A stretch of 64,000 bases of DNA from Marinospirillum sp035271045 (GCF_035271045.1 NZ_DATESC010000015.1:189280-253279), one strand, 5' to 3'; positions 27,632-37,351 are shown, numbered from the stretch's first letter. Program-made: numbers and translations. The notes: generated by a model from the sequence alone, not told the origin.

Positions 27632-28432
27632 TCAATCATCCAGTAGTGAAGCCAATAACTGGCGCACTTGACCCACCTCAAAAGGCTTATCACAAATGGC
27701 TGAGACACCCGCCTGACGTACACCTGCTAAGCGTGATTCATCTTCAGAAGTCACCATCATAATAGGAATATGAGAATAATCTGCCGATTGACGAATATGG
27801 TTAATCATCGCTTCACCATCCATAACAGGCATATTGTAATCGGTTACCACTAGGTCATAAGCAGCGGCTTCTAAACATTGAATGCCTTCTTGACCATCTT
27901 CTGCAAAATCAATGTTTTCAATACCAATTTGCTGCAACACACGTCCAAGGTGATTTCTTGCCATGCGTGAATCATCAACCACCAATACCCTTAAAGTCGT
28001 TGCATCATAAAGATCTAATTCTATTTCTTCGTGAGAAAGGTATTCAATGGTTAACCCTAATGCACGCTCTAAATCTTTACGATCAAAAGGTTTTGGTAGT
28101 AAAGCCAGTACTCCAGCTTGACGAACAGCTTCAAGGTTTTCTCGTTTTTGTTCACTAGAAACAACCATTTTTGCTACGCCTTGAAAACTTGGATTTTTTT
28201 GCATAATAGCAAAAAGCTCGTGAGCATCAGCATCAGGCAAATAAAGGCTGGTAATAATTAAATCGGGTACAAAACTACGCATTCTATTTAAAGCTTCACG
28301 CGCATTAGCAACAGCCTCAACAGTATGAATGCCTTGTTGTTTTAATAATTCACAAATAACCTTGCGCTGCATAGCCGAAGGTTCAACCAGTAAAATACCT
28401 AACTGATCGACTGATAGAACAGTAGCTTCCAT
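27632..28432 (-). CDS. Double receiver-domain response regulator
   Basis: Two CheY-like receivers in tandem and no output domain. REC1 (about 10-125 of 266 aa) is degenerate: the acidic pocket reads LLVEPSAMQ and the phospho-acceptor strand reads DLIITSLYLPD, with Ser where the Asp should be. REC2 (about 140-262) is intact, with VLVVDDSRMAR, VVTDYNMPVMDG (acceptor Asp), a Thr/Ser switch MMVTSED and the Lys in CDKPFE. The start chosen is ATG 28432 (GGAG at 28442-28445) rather than TTG 28447. It probably works with the c-di-GMP protein transcribed next. Confidence 0.9.
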   Translation of the reverse strand: MEATVLSVDQLGILLVEPSAMQRKVICELLKQQGIHTVEAVANAREALNRMRSFVPDLIITSLYLPDADAHELFAIMQKNPSFQGVAKMVVSSEQKRENLEAVRQAGVLALLPKPFDRKDLERALGLTIEYLSHEEIELDLYDATTLRVLVVDDSRMARNHLGRVLQQIGIENIDFAEDGQEGIQCLEAAAYDLVVTDYNMPVMDGEAMINHIRQSADYSHIPIMMVTSEDESRLAGVRQAGVSAICDKPFEVGQVRQLLASLLDD

Positions 28433-28506
28433 TGTTTTGAACTCCAATCAAAATTAGCTTAAAAAAATTAATCTAAAAACATTAACCTAAAAACCGTGAT
28501 TTAAAG

Positions 28507-28839
28507 CTAGTGTTTTTGTTTTTTATTAGGTAAACCTGGACGGTAAATATCATCACGATAAATCAAGCGACGTGCTTCAGTTTCAGCTTGTTGTGGCGCC
28601 AAACTAAAGACGGCTTCACGCAGTTTAAATAAGCGTGCTCCTTGACTACGAGCCAGTTGCATCTCTGCCGCTTTAGGTAACGGTGGTAAACGCAAGGCCT
28701 TACGGTCTTCAATCCAAAAAGTTGCTTTATCCAAAATCAAGCTTAACAAGTTGCGCTGATTCGTTTTCAACTCAGCCAACAAAGTTAAAGCGATCAGTTG
28801 TTTAGCGCGACGATTCTTTGCCGAATTAATACTAGCCAT
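28507..28839 (-). CDS. Hypothetical basic helical protein
   Basis: The 110-aa soluble protein is rich in Arg, Lys, Leu and Ala and probably all-helical. It starts MASINSAKNRRAKQL and ends PGLPNKKQKH. I chose the ATG at 28839 because a GGAG lies about 11 nt upstream; the frame could start earlier at 28887. It is upstream of the double-receiver gene on the same strand with a 74-bp gap. I do not recognise the family. Confidence 0.6.
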   Translation of the reverse strand: MASINSAKNRRAKQLIALTLLAELKTNQRNLLSLILDKATFWIEDRKALRLPPLPKAAEMQLARSQGARLFKLREAVFSLAPQQAETEARRLIYRDDIYRPGLPNKKQKH

Positions 28840-29067
28840 TGTCAGTGGTACTCCGTTAAGTTCTTTATCACTCGGGTAAACCTTCAAAAATCACAGTCAG
28901 CAACAGGGTATCATTCTTACAGTTGCAACAAAGTTTCACAAAAACTTTTTTATCCAGCATAGGAGAAGCACCTTAAGCAGGTTAGTATATCTTTAAGTCA
29001 TAACAGCAAAAACTGAAATCATAAAAAACTAAAACACTAGCACAGTGGGCAATGAACAGGAAAAATC

Positions 29068-30771
29068 ATGGATTCCTTATTAAATGAAGAGTTGATGCTA
29101 TCGACACCAACACCAGAAGAGCTTGGACTGACCTTTAGGGAAGAACCAAATGGTGATTTTTGGGTTACTTATAAACCTTCTGGCCTAACCTTACCTTTAG
29201 AAGCAGACCAATTCCCTCATGTTATGCTATTTGCTGGTTATTCTATTAACGAATACCCCGTAGACTCAGTTAACTTATCTATTCTGCTTGACTCCATTCG
29301 TCGAGGGAAAAGCATAGATATGCGCTTAGGTGGCCCTATTGATGCGCGTACTGAAGTTTATATCAGCACCAATCAAATGCTCGCTGGTGTTATTGTTTAC
29401 CCTGCTCAAGGTAAAGGTAAAAACTTAAACCGTGAAATGCTTAATACCGCACTGAAACAATCAAAAGTTGTGCGTGGACTGCTTGATGAAAGCTTAGATG
29501 AACTCACTAACCCATCCACTCAAAAAACACTGCGCGAAACCACTCAACCCATTTGCATGGTGATTGCTTACGGTGAATCGGCTTATAACGGTAAAGATGC
29601 TTGGCTAGAAACTTTACTTGACGAGATTGCTGACCGTCGCCCAGTTATGGACGATGCGGGGCATATCGACTTTTTAGAGCTGGGTAATTTTCCTCATGTT
29701 AATGCTGACCAAGCTTTGGTTCGTCGTCACCCACCTACTGAAGGTAAATCGGGCTGGACGGTAACAGGTAAAACCGTTAAAAGCCGTAATGGTAAAGATT
29801 TTTCACTTAAAGCCAGTAACGCCTCGGTTAAATTAGCACCTAGCGATAACGACCTACTGCTTTCGGCAGTATCCGGTATGCCCGTGGTACTTGAAAAAGG
29901 CGCTCATGTAGAGCAAACCCTTAAAGTTGAAGAGGTAGGCTTAAAAACTGGACATATTCGTTTTGATGGCAGTGTACACATTAAAGGCAACGTTAACCCT
30001 GGTATGAAAATTGAAGTGTCTGGCGATGTCAAAGTTGGCGGCATTGTTGAAGCTGCTTATATTAAAGCCGGTGGCATGATTGAAGTCGGTGGCGGTATTA
30101 TTGGTCGAAAACACAATGAACAAGACCGTAAAAATGAAACACTTGAAGGAAAAGTTAAAGTTGATGATGCCTATATAGAAGCTGGCAGCATTGTTAAAGC
30201 CCGTTTTATTCAAGAAGCTAAAGTGATTGCTGGGCAAGAAGTTATTGTACAAAAACAAATTCTTCATTCACACGTAAAAGCAGGCATCAAAGTTCACTTA
30301 CCTGGTAAAGGCGCTATTGTTGGCGGTATTACTGAAGCCAAACAGCTGATTGATGTTGCAATTAGCGGTGCACCAGCCAATGTAATCACACGATTACAAG
30401 TGGGCAACACCTCAGAAGTTAGATCAAAAATCACCACAATTAATAATCAGCTCAAACAATTAGAAATACAAAAGCAGCAATTAATGGAGCTTATTAATAA
30501 AATAAAACAACAACGCAAACCTGTTACAGAAGAGAAAAAACAGCAAATTCTTACCGCCCGTGACACGCTTAAAGTTAAAGAAGAACAAGCTTATGACGAG
30601 CTAAAACAACTTGAAGAGCAACTTAAAGAACTGCAAACAGCTAGAGTACAAGTGCGTAAAACTTGTCACCCTGGCAGCCAAATAGAAATTGAAGAAGGCA
30701 GTTTTTCACCCCGTAACGACCTAGGAAAAGCAACCTTCTTCTTACGTGATGGTGAAGTTCATATGCGTTAA
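29068..30771 (+). CDS. FapA/DUF342-family polymer-forming protein
   Basis: The 567-aa protein has an N-terminal FapA-like domain (to about 250), a central right-handed beta-helix built of short Gly-rich repeats with valine/isoleucine rungs (IRFDGSVHIKGNV, KVGGIVEAAYIKAGG and so on, about 285-440) and a C-terminal coiled coil (about 455-540). DUF342/FapA proteins occur beside chemotaxis, flagellar and c-di-GMP genes in Vibrio and Pseudomonas, and the neighbours here fit that. Role unknown; a structural or regulatory scaffold is likely. Its stop is convergent with ung, with one base between the ends. Confidence 0.88.
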   Translation: MDSLLNEELMLSTPTPEELGLTFREEPNGDFWVTYKPSGLTLPLEADQFPHVMLFAGYSINEYPVDSVNLSILLDSIRRGKSIDMRLGGPIDARTEVYISTNQMLAGVIVYPAQGKGKNLNREMLNTALKQSKVVRGLLDESLDELTNPSTQKTLRETTQPICMVIAYGESAYNGKDAWLETLLDEIADRRPVMDDAGHIDFLELGNFPHVNADQALVRRHPPTEGKSGWTVTGKTVKSRNGKDFSLKASNASVKLAPSDNDLLLSAVSGMPVVLEKGAHVEQTLKVEEVGLKTGHIRFDGSVHIKGNVNPGMKIEVSGDVKVGGIVEAAYIKAGGMIEVGGGIIGRKHNEQDRKNETLEGKVKVDDAYIEAGSIVKARFIQEAKVIAGQEVIVQKQILHSHVKAGIKVHLPGKGAIVGGITEAKQLIDVAISGAPANVITRLQVGNTSEVRSKITTINNQLKQLEIQKQQLMELINKIKQQRKPVTEEKKQQILTARDTLKVKEEQAYDELKQLEEQLKELQTARVQVRKTCHPGSQIEIEEGSFSPRNDLGKATFFLRDGEVHMR

Positions 30772-30772
30772 A

Positions 30773-31474
30773 TTAGCTTGATTTTGCAGATAACTGCCAA
30801 TTTATTGCACCCTTGCCGTGCAGTTGTAACCACGCATTAGCTTTTGAAAAATGCTGACAATCAAAGAAGCCACGGTAGGCAGATAAAGGCGAAGGATGCG
30901 GTGCAGTTAAAACAAGGTGCTTATTAGCATCTACATAAATGGCTTTTTTCTGAGCATAACTACCCCAAAGCATAAACACGACACCGCTAGTTTGGTCATT
31001 AATTAAGTGTATAACTTGATCCGTAAACTTTTCCCAGCCTTTACCTTGATGCGAATTTGCCTTAGCCGCTTCCACTGTTAATACCGCATTTAAAAGCAAT
31101 ACACCCTGCTCTGCCCAAGACAATAAGCAACCGTGATTAGGCTGGGTAATCCCTAAATCTTGCGCTTGCGCTTTATAAATATTTTGTAAAGAAGGTGGCA
31201 CTTTTACGTCGGGCAAAACTGAAAAGCTTAGACCGTGCGCTTGGTTAGCACCGTGATAAGGGTCTTGCCCCAACACAACGACTTTCACTTGGCTCAAAGG
31301 TGTTAGCGCAAAAGCATTAAACCAATGACTAGAATGCGGATAAATCAACTTACCAGCAGCTTTTTCTTGCTGCAAAAACACCTTTAGTTGTTGCATATAA
31401 GGCTGCTCAAACTCAGCACCTAAGTGAAGCATCCAGTCAGCAGGTAAAGGAGTTGAGTTGTTAGACGCGTGCAT
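30773..31474 (-). CDS. ung: Uracil-DNA glycosylase (family 1)
   Basis: Ung removes uracil from DNA at the start of base-excision repair. The 233-aa protein has the water-activating motif VVLGQDPYHGANQAHGLSFSV (catalytic Asp in QDPYHG) and the leucine/His loop LTAPHPSPLSAYRGFF. Its start lies inside the end of ribE (14-nt overlap), so the two are cotranscribed. Complete and unremarkable. Confidence 0.97.
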   Translation of the reverse strand: MHASNNSTPLPADWMLHLGAEFEQPYMQQLKVFLQQEKAAGKLIYPHSSHWFNAFALTPLSQVKVVVLGQDPYHGANQAHGLSFSVLPDVKVPPSLQNIYKAQAQDLGITQPNHGCLLSWAEQGVLLLNAVLTVEAAKANSHQGKGWEKFTDQVIHLINDQTSGVVFMLWGSYAQKKAIYVDANKHLVLTAPHPSPLSAYRGFFDCQHFSKANAWLQLHGKGAINWQLSAKSS

Positions 31475-32072
31475 TCATCATCCTTTCAACCGTATCCACA
31501 ATCACTTGCGTCTGTGGATCAATTTCTAAATTAACCTGAGTCCCTTCTGACATAGCGCCAAAAGTCGTAGCGCGGCGCGTTTCAGGAATTAAATACACAC
31601 TAAAGCGATTTTCCTCCACTTCGCCAATGGTTAGGCTACAACCATTTAACCCAATGTAACCCTTAGCAAAAATGTACTTCATCCATTGTTCAGGCGCTGT
31701 AAATGCTAAACGTAAATTATCTGCATCTAGTTCTTGGCGAGCAGTCAGTTGCACTTGGTCAATAATATGCCCCGACATTAAATGCCCACCAATTTCATCT
31801 TGAAAACGTGCCGCCCGTTCAAAGTTAACCGTGTCACCCTGCTGCAAAGCACCTAAATTAGTGAGGCGTAGCGTTTCAATCATTGCATCAAAATAAACGG
31901 CTTGGTCGTCCCAACGTACAACGGTTAAACACACGCCATTCATTGCTACACTCGCACCCACCTGCAACCCTTCACGTGCAGCAGCAGGCAAGTTAATACC
32001 AAACGTACTAAGGTTGGTTTTACGCTCAAGGTTAACGAGCTTAGCCATACCCTGTACAATTCCAGTGAACAT
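31461..32072 (-). CDS. ribE: Riboflavin synthase alpha subunit
   Basis: This enzyme dismutates two 6,7-dimethyl-8-ribityllumazines to riboflavin. The 203-aa protein shows its internal duplication: MFTGIVQGMAKL at the start of the first barrel and MSGHIIDQVQL at the start of the second, with GVCLTVV and GCSLTI as the paired substrate motifs. Length matches the family. No FMN riboswitch is visible upstream; the gene follows the isomerase gene by 7 nt. Confidence 0.96.
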   Translation of the reverse strand: MFTGIVQGMAKLVNLERKTNLSTFGINLPAAAREGLQVGASVAMNGVCLTVVRWDDQAVYFDAMIETLRLTNLGALQQGDTVNFERAARFQDEIGGHLMSGHIIDQVQLTARQELDADNLRLAFTAPEQWMKYIFAKGYIGLNGCSLTIGEVEENRFSVYLIPETRRATTFGAMSEGTQVNLEIDPQTQVIVDTVERMMNARV

Positions 32073-32079
32073 AGTTTAA

Positions 32080-32658
32080 TTACCTGTTAGCAGCGAGTAG
32101 ATCGGCAGTTAATAGTGGCAAGCGGTCTGAACCAAAGTACATCTGGTCTTTCCAAAATAAAATAGGCGCACCAAAACCACCCCGTTCAATTAGCTCATCA
32201 GTAAAGCCTTTTAAAATCGCCTTAGCTTCGTCTGTGGCACCTAAGTCGGCTATTGCTTTGCCTAGCACTTCTTCAGCCACTACTACTGGTGAAACATCAC
32301 GGCCTTCACACCAATAGGCTTGGTATAAAGCACGGGTTAAATCGCCTCGTTGTTCAGCCGGTGAAGCCGCCAAAGCCGCTTGCACTAAACGTGTATCGGT
32401 AGGGAAGACATCCGGTTTTTGGTAGTCAACGTTAAAATACCTAGCCAAGCGAGGTAGGTCTTGCGAAAACATATGGTTAATTTTGGGCATATTCGACAAG
32501 GGGGCAGCATTGCCTAGTTGCTTAAACAAGCGACCCAAAGAAATGGGTTTCCAAGTCACTTTAGCACCCGTTTCTGCTTCAAGCTTAGCCACTTGTGTCG
32601 CCACTAAAAAACTGTAAGGGCTAACGACATCGTAATAAAAATCAACTTGTTTGCTCAT
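32080..32658 (-). CDS. 2-hydroxychromene-2-carboxylate isomerase / DsbA-family protein
   Basis: The 192-aa thioredoxin-fold protein begins VDFYYDVVSPYSFLVATQVAKLEAE. The DVVSPYS motif, where DsbA would have CxxC, marks the HCCA isomerase (kappa-class GST-like) branch that uses glutathione. The C-terminal FGAPILFWKDQMYFGSDRLPLL is typical. In naphthalene degraders this family isomerises a catabolic intermediate, but no other aromatic-degradation gene is nearby, so the true substrate is unclear. Confidence 0.88.
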   Translation of the reverse strand: MSKQVDFYYDVVSPYSFLVATQVAKLEAETGAKVTWKPISLGRLFKQLGNAAPLSNMPKINHMFSQDLPRLARYFNVDYQKPDVFPTDTRLVQAALAASPAEQRGDLTRALYQAYWCEGRDVSPVVVAEEVLGKAIADLGATDEAKAILKGFTDELIERGGFGAPILFWKDQMYFGSDRLPLLTADLLAANR

Positions 32659-32691
32659 TGTTTACTCCACTAAAATAAATAAAATACCGGC

Positions 32692-33174
32692 TTATTCGTC
32701 GGGCTGATCGCCAGTTAATAATACGTGCGTTTCTAACAAAGCGCGTACTTGGTCTTCAGCACGGTCTGCATCTAAGCCATGCAGTTGCAAATTATCGCGG
32801 TAGGTTTCTTGCCATTCTTCAAAACTGGCACACAGACCACTGGCTTCACTGAGTTCAAAGCCAATTTCTTGCTCGGCCGAAGTAAATAACTTTAATAACC
32901 AGCCTTCTTGTGGGTGTATTGCTGTCACGTAATAAGCATCATCTAACTGATCGTAAAGTAATTCTCTAATCACCTCGGCAGCCGAATAAGCTTCTAGGGT
33001 TAAATCTAAATCTCTAACGCCCGACAAGCTGGTATCGTCTTGCAACCACAATTCATCTGGCTGTATTAATACCTGTTTAATCGTACCATCGGGCAAAGAC
33101 CAAGCAATGTTAACCGGAAAACTATTATCTTCGTCAACAGCGCCTTCAACCGCAATAAAGCTGGGTAAACTCAT
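32692..33174 (-). CDS. Hypothetical acidic protein
   Basis: The 160-aa strongly acidic soluble protein starts MSLPSFIAVEGAVDEDNSFPVNIAW and ends LLTGDQPDE. No catalytic motif is visible. It overlaps the TatD gene by 4 nt and precedes the isomerase gene by 33 nt, forming an apparent tatD-orf-hcca-ribE-ung unit. Not recognised. Confidence 0.7.
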   Translation of the reverse strand: MSLPSFIAVEGAVDEDNSFPVNIAWSLPDGTIKQVLIQPDELWLQDDTSLSGVRDLDLTLEAYSAAEVIRELLYDQLDDAYYVTAIHPQEGWLLKLFTSAEQEIGFELSEASGLCASFEEWQETYRDNLQLHGLDADRAEDQVRALLETHVLLTGDQPDE

Positions 33175-34022
33175 GGTAATTTTCTCTCTAGCAGCGCAAC
33201 AGGTAAATTAAATAAACGCTGGGCATTGGTACTGGTTAACGTAGCAATTTCTTGCACCGGCAACGCATAAAGTTGTGCAATTTGTTGCAGTACCCAAGGC
33301 AAATAAGCCGGTTCATTACGGTACTTTTTAGGCCTAGGTTTTAAGTTGCGGGGAATCAACCAAGGTGAATCTGATTCAATTAATAAACGATTAAGCGGAA
33401 TCGAAGGCAACAAAGGCCATAAATGCGTGCCACGGCGTTCATCACACACCCAGCCAGTAATGCCTATGTATAAATCTAAATCTAAATAACCAAATAGCGT
33501 TTTTTTCTCGCCGGTAAAACAATGCACTACAGCGCCGCTAATAGAGTCTCGCCAAGTGTGCAGCATTTCTAACATTTTAACGCCCGCATCACGCTCGTGC
33601 AAAAACAAGGGCTTACCTGTTTCAGCAGCTAAAGTAAGCTGTTCTTCAAAAGCCAACTGCTGCTGTTTAGGTGTCGAAAAGTTACGATTAAAGTCCAAAC
33701 CTGTTTCACCCACTGCCACACACGCAGGTTCAGCCAACAAGTCTTGCAAGGTTGCTGCCGTACTTTTAGTCCAATCCGCAGCAGAATGTGGATGTACACC
33801 TGCCGTTGAACACAATAAATTCGGGTGCTGATTAGCCAGTTTTAAAGCCTGTTCAGAATTATCTAAATCTGTGCCGGTTAACAACAAACCCGTTACACCG
33901 GCTAACTGAGCGTGCTCCAACACTTCATCTAAATCATCGGCAAAAGCCTTGTCAAAAAAATTAACGCCTATATCCACCAATGGAAAAATAGGCTGGGAAA
34001 ATGGAAGTTTTATTTGCAACAC
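33171..34022 (-). CDS. TatD-family metal-dependent DNase
   Basis: This TIM-barrel hydrolase shows the TatD signatures: VDIGVNFFD (metal site one; Asn replaces the common His in DxHxH-like sites, as in other TatD proteins), VAVGETGLDFNR, FLHERDAG, VVHCFTG and LIESDSPWL. Family members are 3'-5' exonucleases and deacylases. The longest frame begins at 34076 but would add an odd N-terminus. The GTG at 34022, or TTG at 34019, follows an AAGG and gives the usual 260-280 aa. Confidence 0.88.
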   Translation of the reverse strand: MLQIKLPFSQPIFPLVDIGVNFFDKAFADDLDEVLEHAQLAGVTGLLLTGTDLDNSEQALKLANQHPNLLCSTAGVHPHSAADWTKSTAATLQDLLAEPACVAVGETGLDFNRNFSTPKQQQLAFEEQLTLAAETGKPLFLHERDAGVKMLEMLHTWRDSISGAVVHCFTGEKKTLFGYLDLDLYIGITGWVCDERRGTHLWPLLPSIPLNRLLIESDSPWLIPRNLKPRPKKYRNEPAYLPWVLQQIAQLYALPVQEIATLTSTNAQRLFNLPVALLERKLP

Positions 34023-34155
34023 AAGCACCTTTAAAAAAATAATAAACCCAGCTTGGCTGGTGCAATAGCTAGTCAATTAACAAATTTTTCTCTAGTATGT
34101 TATAAATTTTTAAGCAAAGTCAGTAATGATACTACATGAAATGAGGATATAACCC

Positions 34156-35100
34156 ATGGGTGGGGTATTAGCCAGTGTTGATTCAAGGACTCGTTTAGTT
34201 GGAGCAAATCGTCTTGAGCTTTTAATGTTCAAGCTGCATTCTAACCAACTTTTTGCCATCAATGTGTTTAAAGTACAGGAGGTACTGCGTCTTCCCAAGC
34301 TTACTAACCTACCTGGACACCATCCTCATATTGTTGGTGTTGCCCATTTACGAGGGCAAACTGTCCCCGTTATTAATTTAGCGCAAGCCGTAGGGATGCC
34401 AGCATTAGCGCCCAAACCAGAAAGCAACTTAATCGTGACTGAGTACAACTCATCCATTCAAGCTTTCTTAGTGGGGGGTGTTGATCGTATTATCAACCTA
34501 AATTGGGAAGATATTATGCCACCGCCACGCACCACAGGTCGCCAACATTACCTAACGGCCATTACACGTCTTGAAGATAAAATCATTGAAATCATTGACG
34601 TAGAAAAAGTGCTCGCTGAAATTAATCCTTACACCGTAGCACTAAATCCTTCGCAACTGGGAGACGAAATTCTTAACGCTGCCAAAGACATGGAAATACT
34701 GATGGTTGATGATTCGCCTACAGCCATTTCACAAGTTAAACAAACCCTAATACCTATAGGTATCAAAGTTCACACAGCAACCAATGGTAAAGAAGGTTTA
34801 GCCATGCTTAAAGGCTGGGCTGATGCTGGTGAAGATGTACCCAAAAAATTGTTAATGCTCATTACCGATGCCGAAATGCCAGAAATGGATGGCTATAGCT
34901 TAACCAGTGCCATACGTGAAGACCCGTACTTAAAAAACCTGTTTGTTGTTTTGCACACATCCATGTCGGGTAACTTTAATAAAGCAATGGTTGAAAAAGT
35001 TGGTTGTGATGATTTTCTTTCTAAATTCCAGCCTAAGTTGCTGGCCCAGCTGGTTGAAAACCGCGTTCGCGTTAAAGCAGGTCTACCCGAAGCCACATGA
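34156..35100 (+). CDS. CheV-type chemotaxis coupling protein (CheW-REC), first copy
   Basis: An N-terminal CheW domain (about 15-160; FKLHSNQLFAINVFKVQEVL, HPHIVGVAHLRGQTVPVINL) is fused to a receiver (about 180-305; EILMVDDSPTAI, LITDAEMPEMDGYS with acceptor Asp, HTSMSGNFNK). CheV couples receptors to CheA and is phosphorylated for adaptation. The ATG at 34156 has GAGG 10-13 nt upstream. A second, related CheV is at about 47.6 kb. The stop overlaps the next gene by 4 nt (ATGA), although that gene has an unrelated role. Confidence 0.93.
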   Translation: MGGVLASVDSRTRLVGANRLELLMFKLHSNQLFAINVFKVQEVLRLPKLTNLPGHHPHIVGVAHLRGQTVPVINLAQAVGMPALAPKPESNLIVTEYNSSIQAFLVGGVDRIINLNWEDIMPPPRTTGRQHYLTAITRLEDKIIEIIDVEKVLAEINPYTVALNPSQLGDEILNAAKDMEILMVDDSPTAISQVKQTLIPIGIKVHTATNGKEGLAMLKGWADAGEDVPKKLLMLITDAEMPEMDGYSLTSAIREDPYLKNLFVVLHTSMSGNFNKAMVEKVGCDDFLSKFQPKLLAQLVENRVRVKAGLPEAT

Positions 35101-37019
35101 CACTTCTGCGTTTTGAAAATATGCACTTGGCCTATGGCCACACTCCCTTATTAAATGATGCCAGCCTGACCCTCGAAGAGGGTGAGCGGGTGGCTATTCT
35201 AGGTCGTAATGGCGCTGGAAAATCCTCCTTAATGAAATTGGTTTCGGGTGAAATTCAACCCGACGGTGGCAGCTTATGGCGCAAACCAACTATAAAAATT
35301 GGCGTTTTACCACAGGTATTACCGGCTGCTGATGACCGCGATGTGTTTGAAGTGGTTGCGCTAGGTTTAGCCAAAGCAGCGCGTTTATTGGCAGAGTTCG
35401 ATAAAATCACCCAACTGCCACCCGATGAAATTGATTTAGACCGTATGGATGAGCTGCAACACCAATTAGATGCTTGCAACGGCTGGGCGCTGACCGAAAA
35501 AGTTGAGCAGCTAATGAAACGCTTGCACCTAAATGGCGCTAGCAAAATGTCTGAATTGTCTGGTGGTTGGCGTAAACGGGTTGCCTTGGCGCAAGCCTTG
35601 GTTAGCGAACCTGATTTACTGCTGCTAGACGAACCGACTAACCATTTAGATATAGAAACCATTCAGTGGCTAGAAGAACAAATTAAAAGCTTCCCCGGTG
35701 CAGTGCTTTTAATTACGCACGACCGTTCATTTATGCAGAATATTGCCACGCGTATGTTAGAGCTAGACCTAGGCGAAATTATTAGCTGGGAAGGTCGCTA
35801 CGCAGAATTTTTAGAATTCAAAGACCATCAACTTGAAGTTGAAGCCCGTCATCAAGCTGCTTTTGACAAAAAACTCGCCCAAGAAGAAGTCTGGATACGC
35901 CAAGGCATTAAAGCCCGCCGTACCCGTAACGAAGGCCGTGTTCGCGCCTTACAAGATTTACGTAAACAACGTTCCGAACGTTTACAGCGCCAAGGTAAAG
36001 CTGATATTCAACTAGAAACGGCCGATCAATCTGGCAAGCTAGTGGCCGAATTAACTAACGCCAGCTTTAACTATGAAGGTAAACCAATCATCAATAATCT
36101 AACCACACGGATTCAACGTGGCGATAAAATTGGTTTATTAGGCCGTAACGGTGCGGGTAAAACCACGCTGCTTAAAATGCTATTGGGTGATCTTCAGCCA
36201 CAATCGGGTGAAGTAAAAATTGGTACTAAAATTGAAGTTGCTTATTTTGACCAGTTGCGTGGCCAGTTAGACCCAGAAAAAACAGTGCTTGATAACCTAG
36301 CCGAAGGCCGCACTAGTATTACTATTAATGGCCGTGATAAGCACGTTATTGGTTACCTGCAAGACTTTTTATTCACCCCAGAACGTGCGCGCCAGCCGGT
36401 ACGCGCCTTATCAGGTGGTGAACAAAACCGTTTACTGTTAGCCAAGCTATTTGCCAAACCCGCTAACCTGCTAGTGATGGATGAGCCAACCAACGACCTA
36501 GACTTAGAAACCTTAGAGCTACTTGAAGAATTGCTGCTAAACTTTGATGGTACACTGCTTTTAGTCAGCCACGACCGTGCTTTTTTAGACAGCGTAGTCA
36601 CGGGCATTTTAGCGTTTGAAGGCGATGGCAAGGTTAAAGAATACGTGGGTGGCTATGAAGATTGGCTACGTCAAGGGGGTAAGTTCCCGCAACTCGTTGC
36701 CCCAAGCAGCCTAAAAACTGCGGGTAAAACAGCGTCAACGACCCCACCAGCTCAACAAGCTAAGCCTACTGAAACACCCAAAAAGCCCGCTAAAAAACTA
36801 AGCTACAAGCTACAGCGAGAATTAGAAATACTGCCAAGTGAAATTGAGCAACTAGAAAAAGACATCGCTAACCAAGAAAGCAAAATGGGTGAAGCTGATT
36901 TTTACCAACAAGCCGCTGACTTGATTGCAACCGATTTAAAAAAACTTGAAGATTTGCAGCGCCAGCTAGAAGTAAAAATTGAACGCTGGGCAGCATTGGA
37001 AGCAGAAACCGAAGCCTAG
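35097..37019 (+). CDS. uup: ABC-F family ATPase, Uup-like
   Basis: The 640-aa protein holds two ABC domains without membrane segments: Walker A GRNGAGKS (first) and GRNGAGKT (second), signature LSGGW and LSGGEQ, and Walker B LLLDEPTNHLD and LVMDEPTNDLD. They are joined by the charged ABC-F linker and followed by a C-terminal coiled-coil domain (about 555-638), as in Uup. ABC-F proteins act on ribosomes; Uup also affects precise excision of transposons and replication intermediates. It overlaps the CheV gene by 4 nt. Confidence 0.93.
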   Translation: MTLLRFENMHLAYGHTPLLNDASLTLEEGERVAILGRNGAGKSSLMKLVSGEIQPDGGSLWRKPTIKIGVLPQVLPAADDRDVFEVVALGLAKAARLLAEFDKITQLPPDEIDLDRMDELQHQLDACNGWALTEKVEQLMKRLHLNGASKMSELSGGWRKRVALAQALVSEPDLLLLDEPTNHLDIETIQWLEEQIKSFPGAVLLITHDRSFMQNIATRMLELDLGEIISWEGRYAEFLEFKDHQLEVEARHQAAFDKKLAQEEVWIRQGIKARRTRNEGRVRALQDLRKQRSERLQRQGKADIQLETADQSGKLVAELTNASFNYEGKPIINNLTTRIQRGDKIGLLGRNGAGKTTLLKMLLGDLQPQSGEVKIGTKIEVAYFDQLRGQLDPEKTVLDNLAEGRTSITINGRDKHVIGYLQDFLFTPERARQPVRALSGGEQNRLLLAKLFAKPANLLVMDEPTNDLDLETLELLEELLLNFDGTLLLVSHDRAFLDSVVTGILAFEGDGKVKEYVGGYEDWLRQGGKFPQLVAPSSLKTAGKTASTTPPAQQAKPTETPKKPAKKLSYKLQRELEILPSEIEQLEKDIANQESKMGEADFYQQAADLIATDLKKLEDLQRQLEVKIERWAALEAETEA

Positions 37020-37054
37020 CAAGACACAATTAATACCTATTAAGGAGTCTGCTT

Positions 37055-37330
37055 ATGAGCAGTTCATCAGAAATAACCAAAGCCCGTGCCCTTTCTGAAC
37101 TACGCCAGTTTCTAAAAAAACTGCTGTTAGAACCTGGCACCTTAGAAAAAACCTTAGAAATTGCTCAATGTCACTACGGCGACCACCATATGATGGATAA
37201 AGTTGCCGAAGACATTACCAGCAAAACACTGATTAAAATCCCTGAAAATGCCGCCGAACGTAGTGAAGCTGACAAGCTATTTTTAGAGCTTCTAAAAGAA
37301 GTGGCTGAAGAAAGTAAAGCGCTTTACTAA
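37055..37330 (+). CDS. Hypothetical 91-aa protein
   Basis: A small soluble protein, MSSSSEITKARALSEL to EESKALY, largely helical and acidic at the C-terminus. AAGGAG at 37041-37046 precedes the ATG. It is 35 bp after uup and is closed by a strong terminator, so it is probably cotranscribed with uup. Not recognised. Confidence 0.65.
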   Translation: MSSSSEITKARALSELRQFLKKLLLEPGTLEKTLEIAQCHYGDHHMMDKVAEDITSKTLIKIPENAAERSEADKLFLELLKEVAEESKALY

Positions 37331-37351
37331 GGATTCATAAAAGTTCGTAAT

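Noticed and set aside
29941..30267. Asn/Phe-rich 108-codon minus-strand frame in the FapA-like gene
   Set aside because: Its composition follows from reading the Gly/Val/Ile repeat DNA backwards, and no start signal is present.
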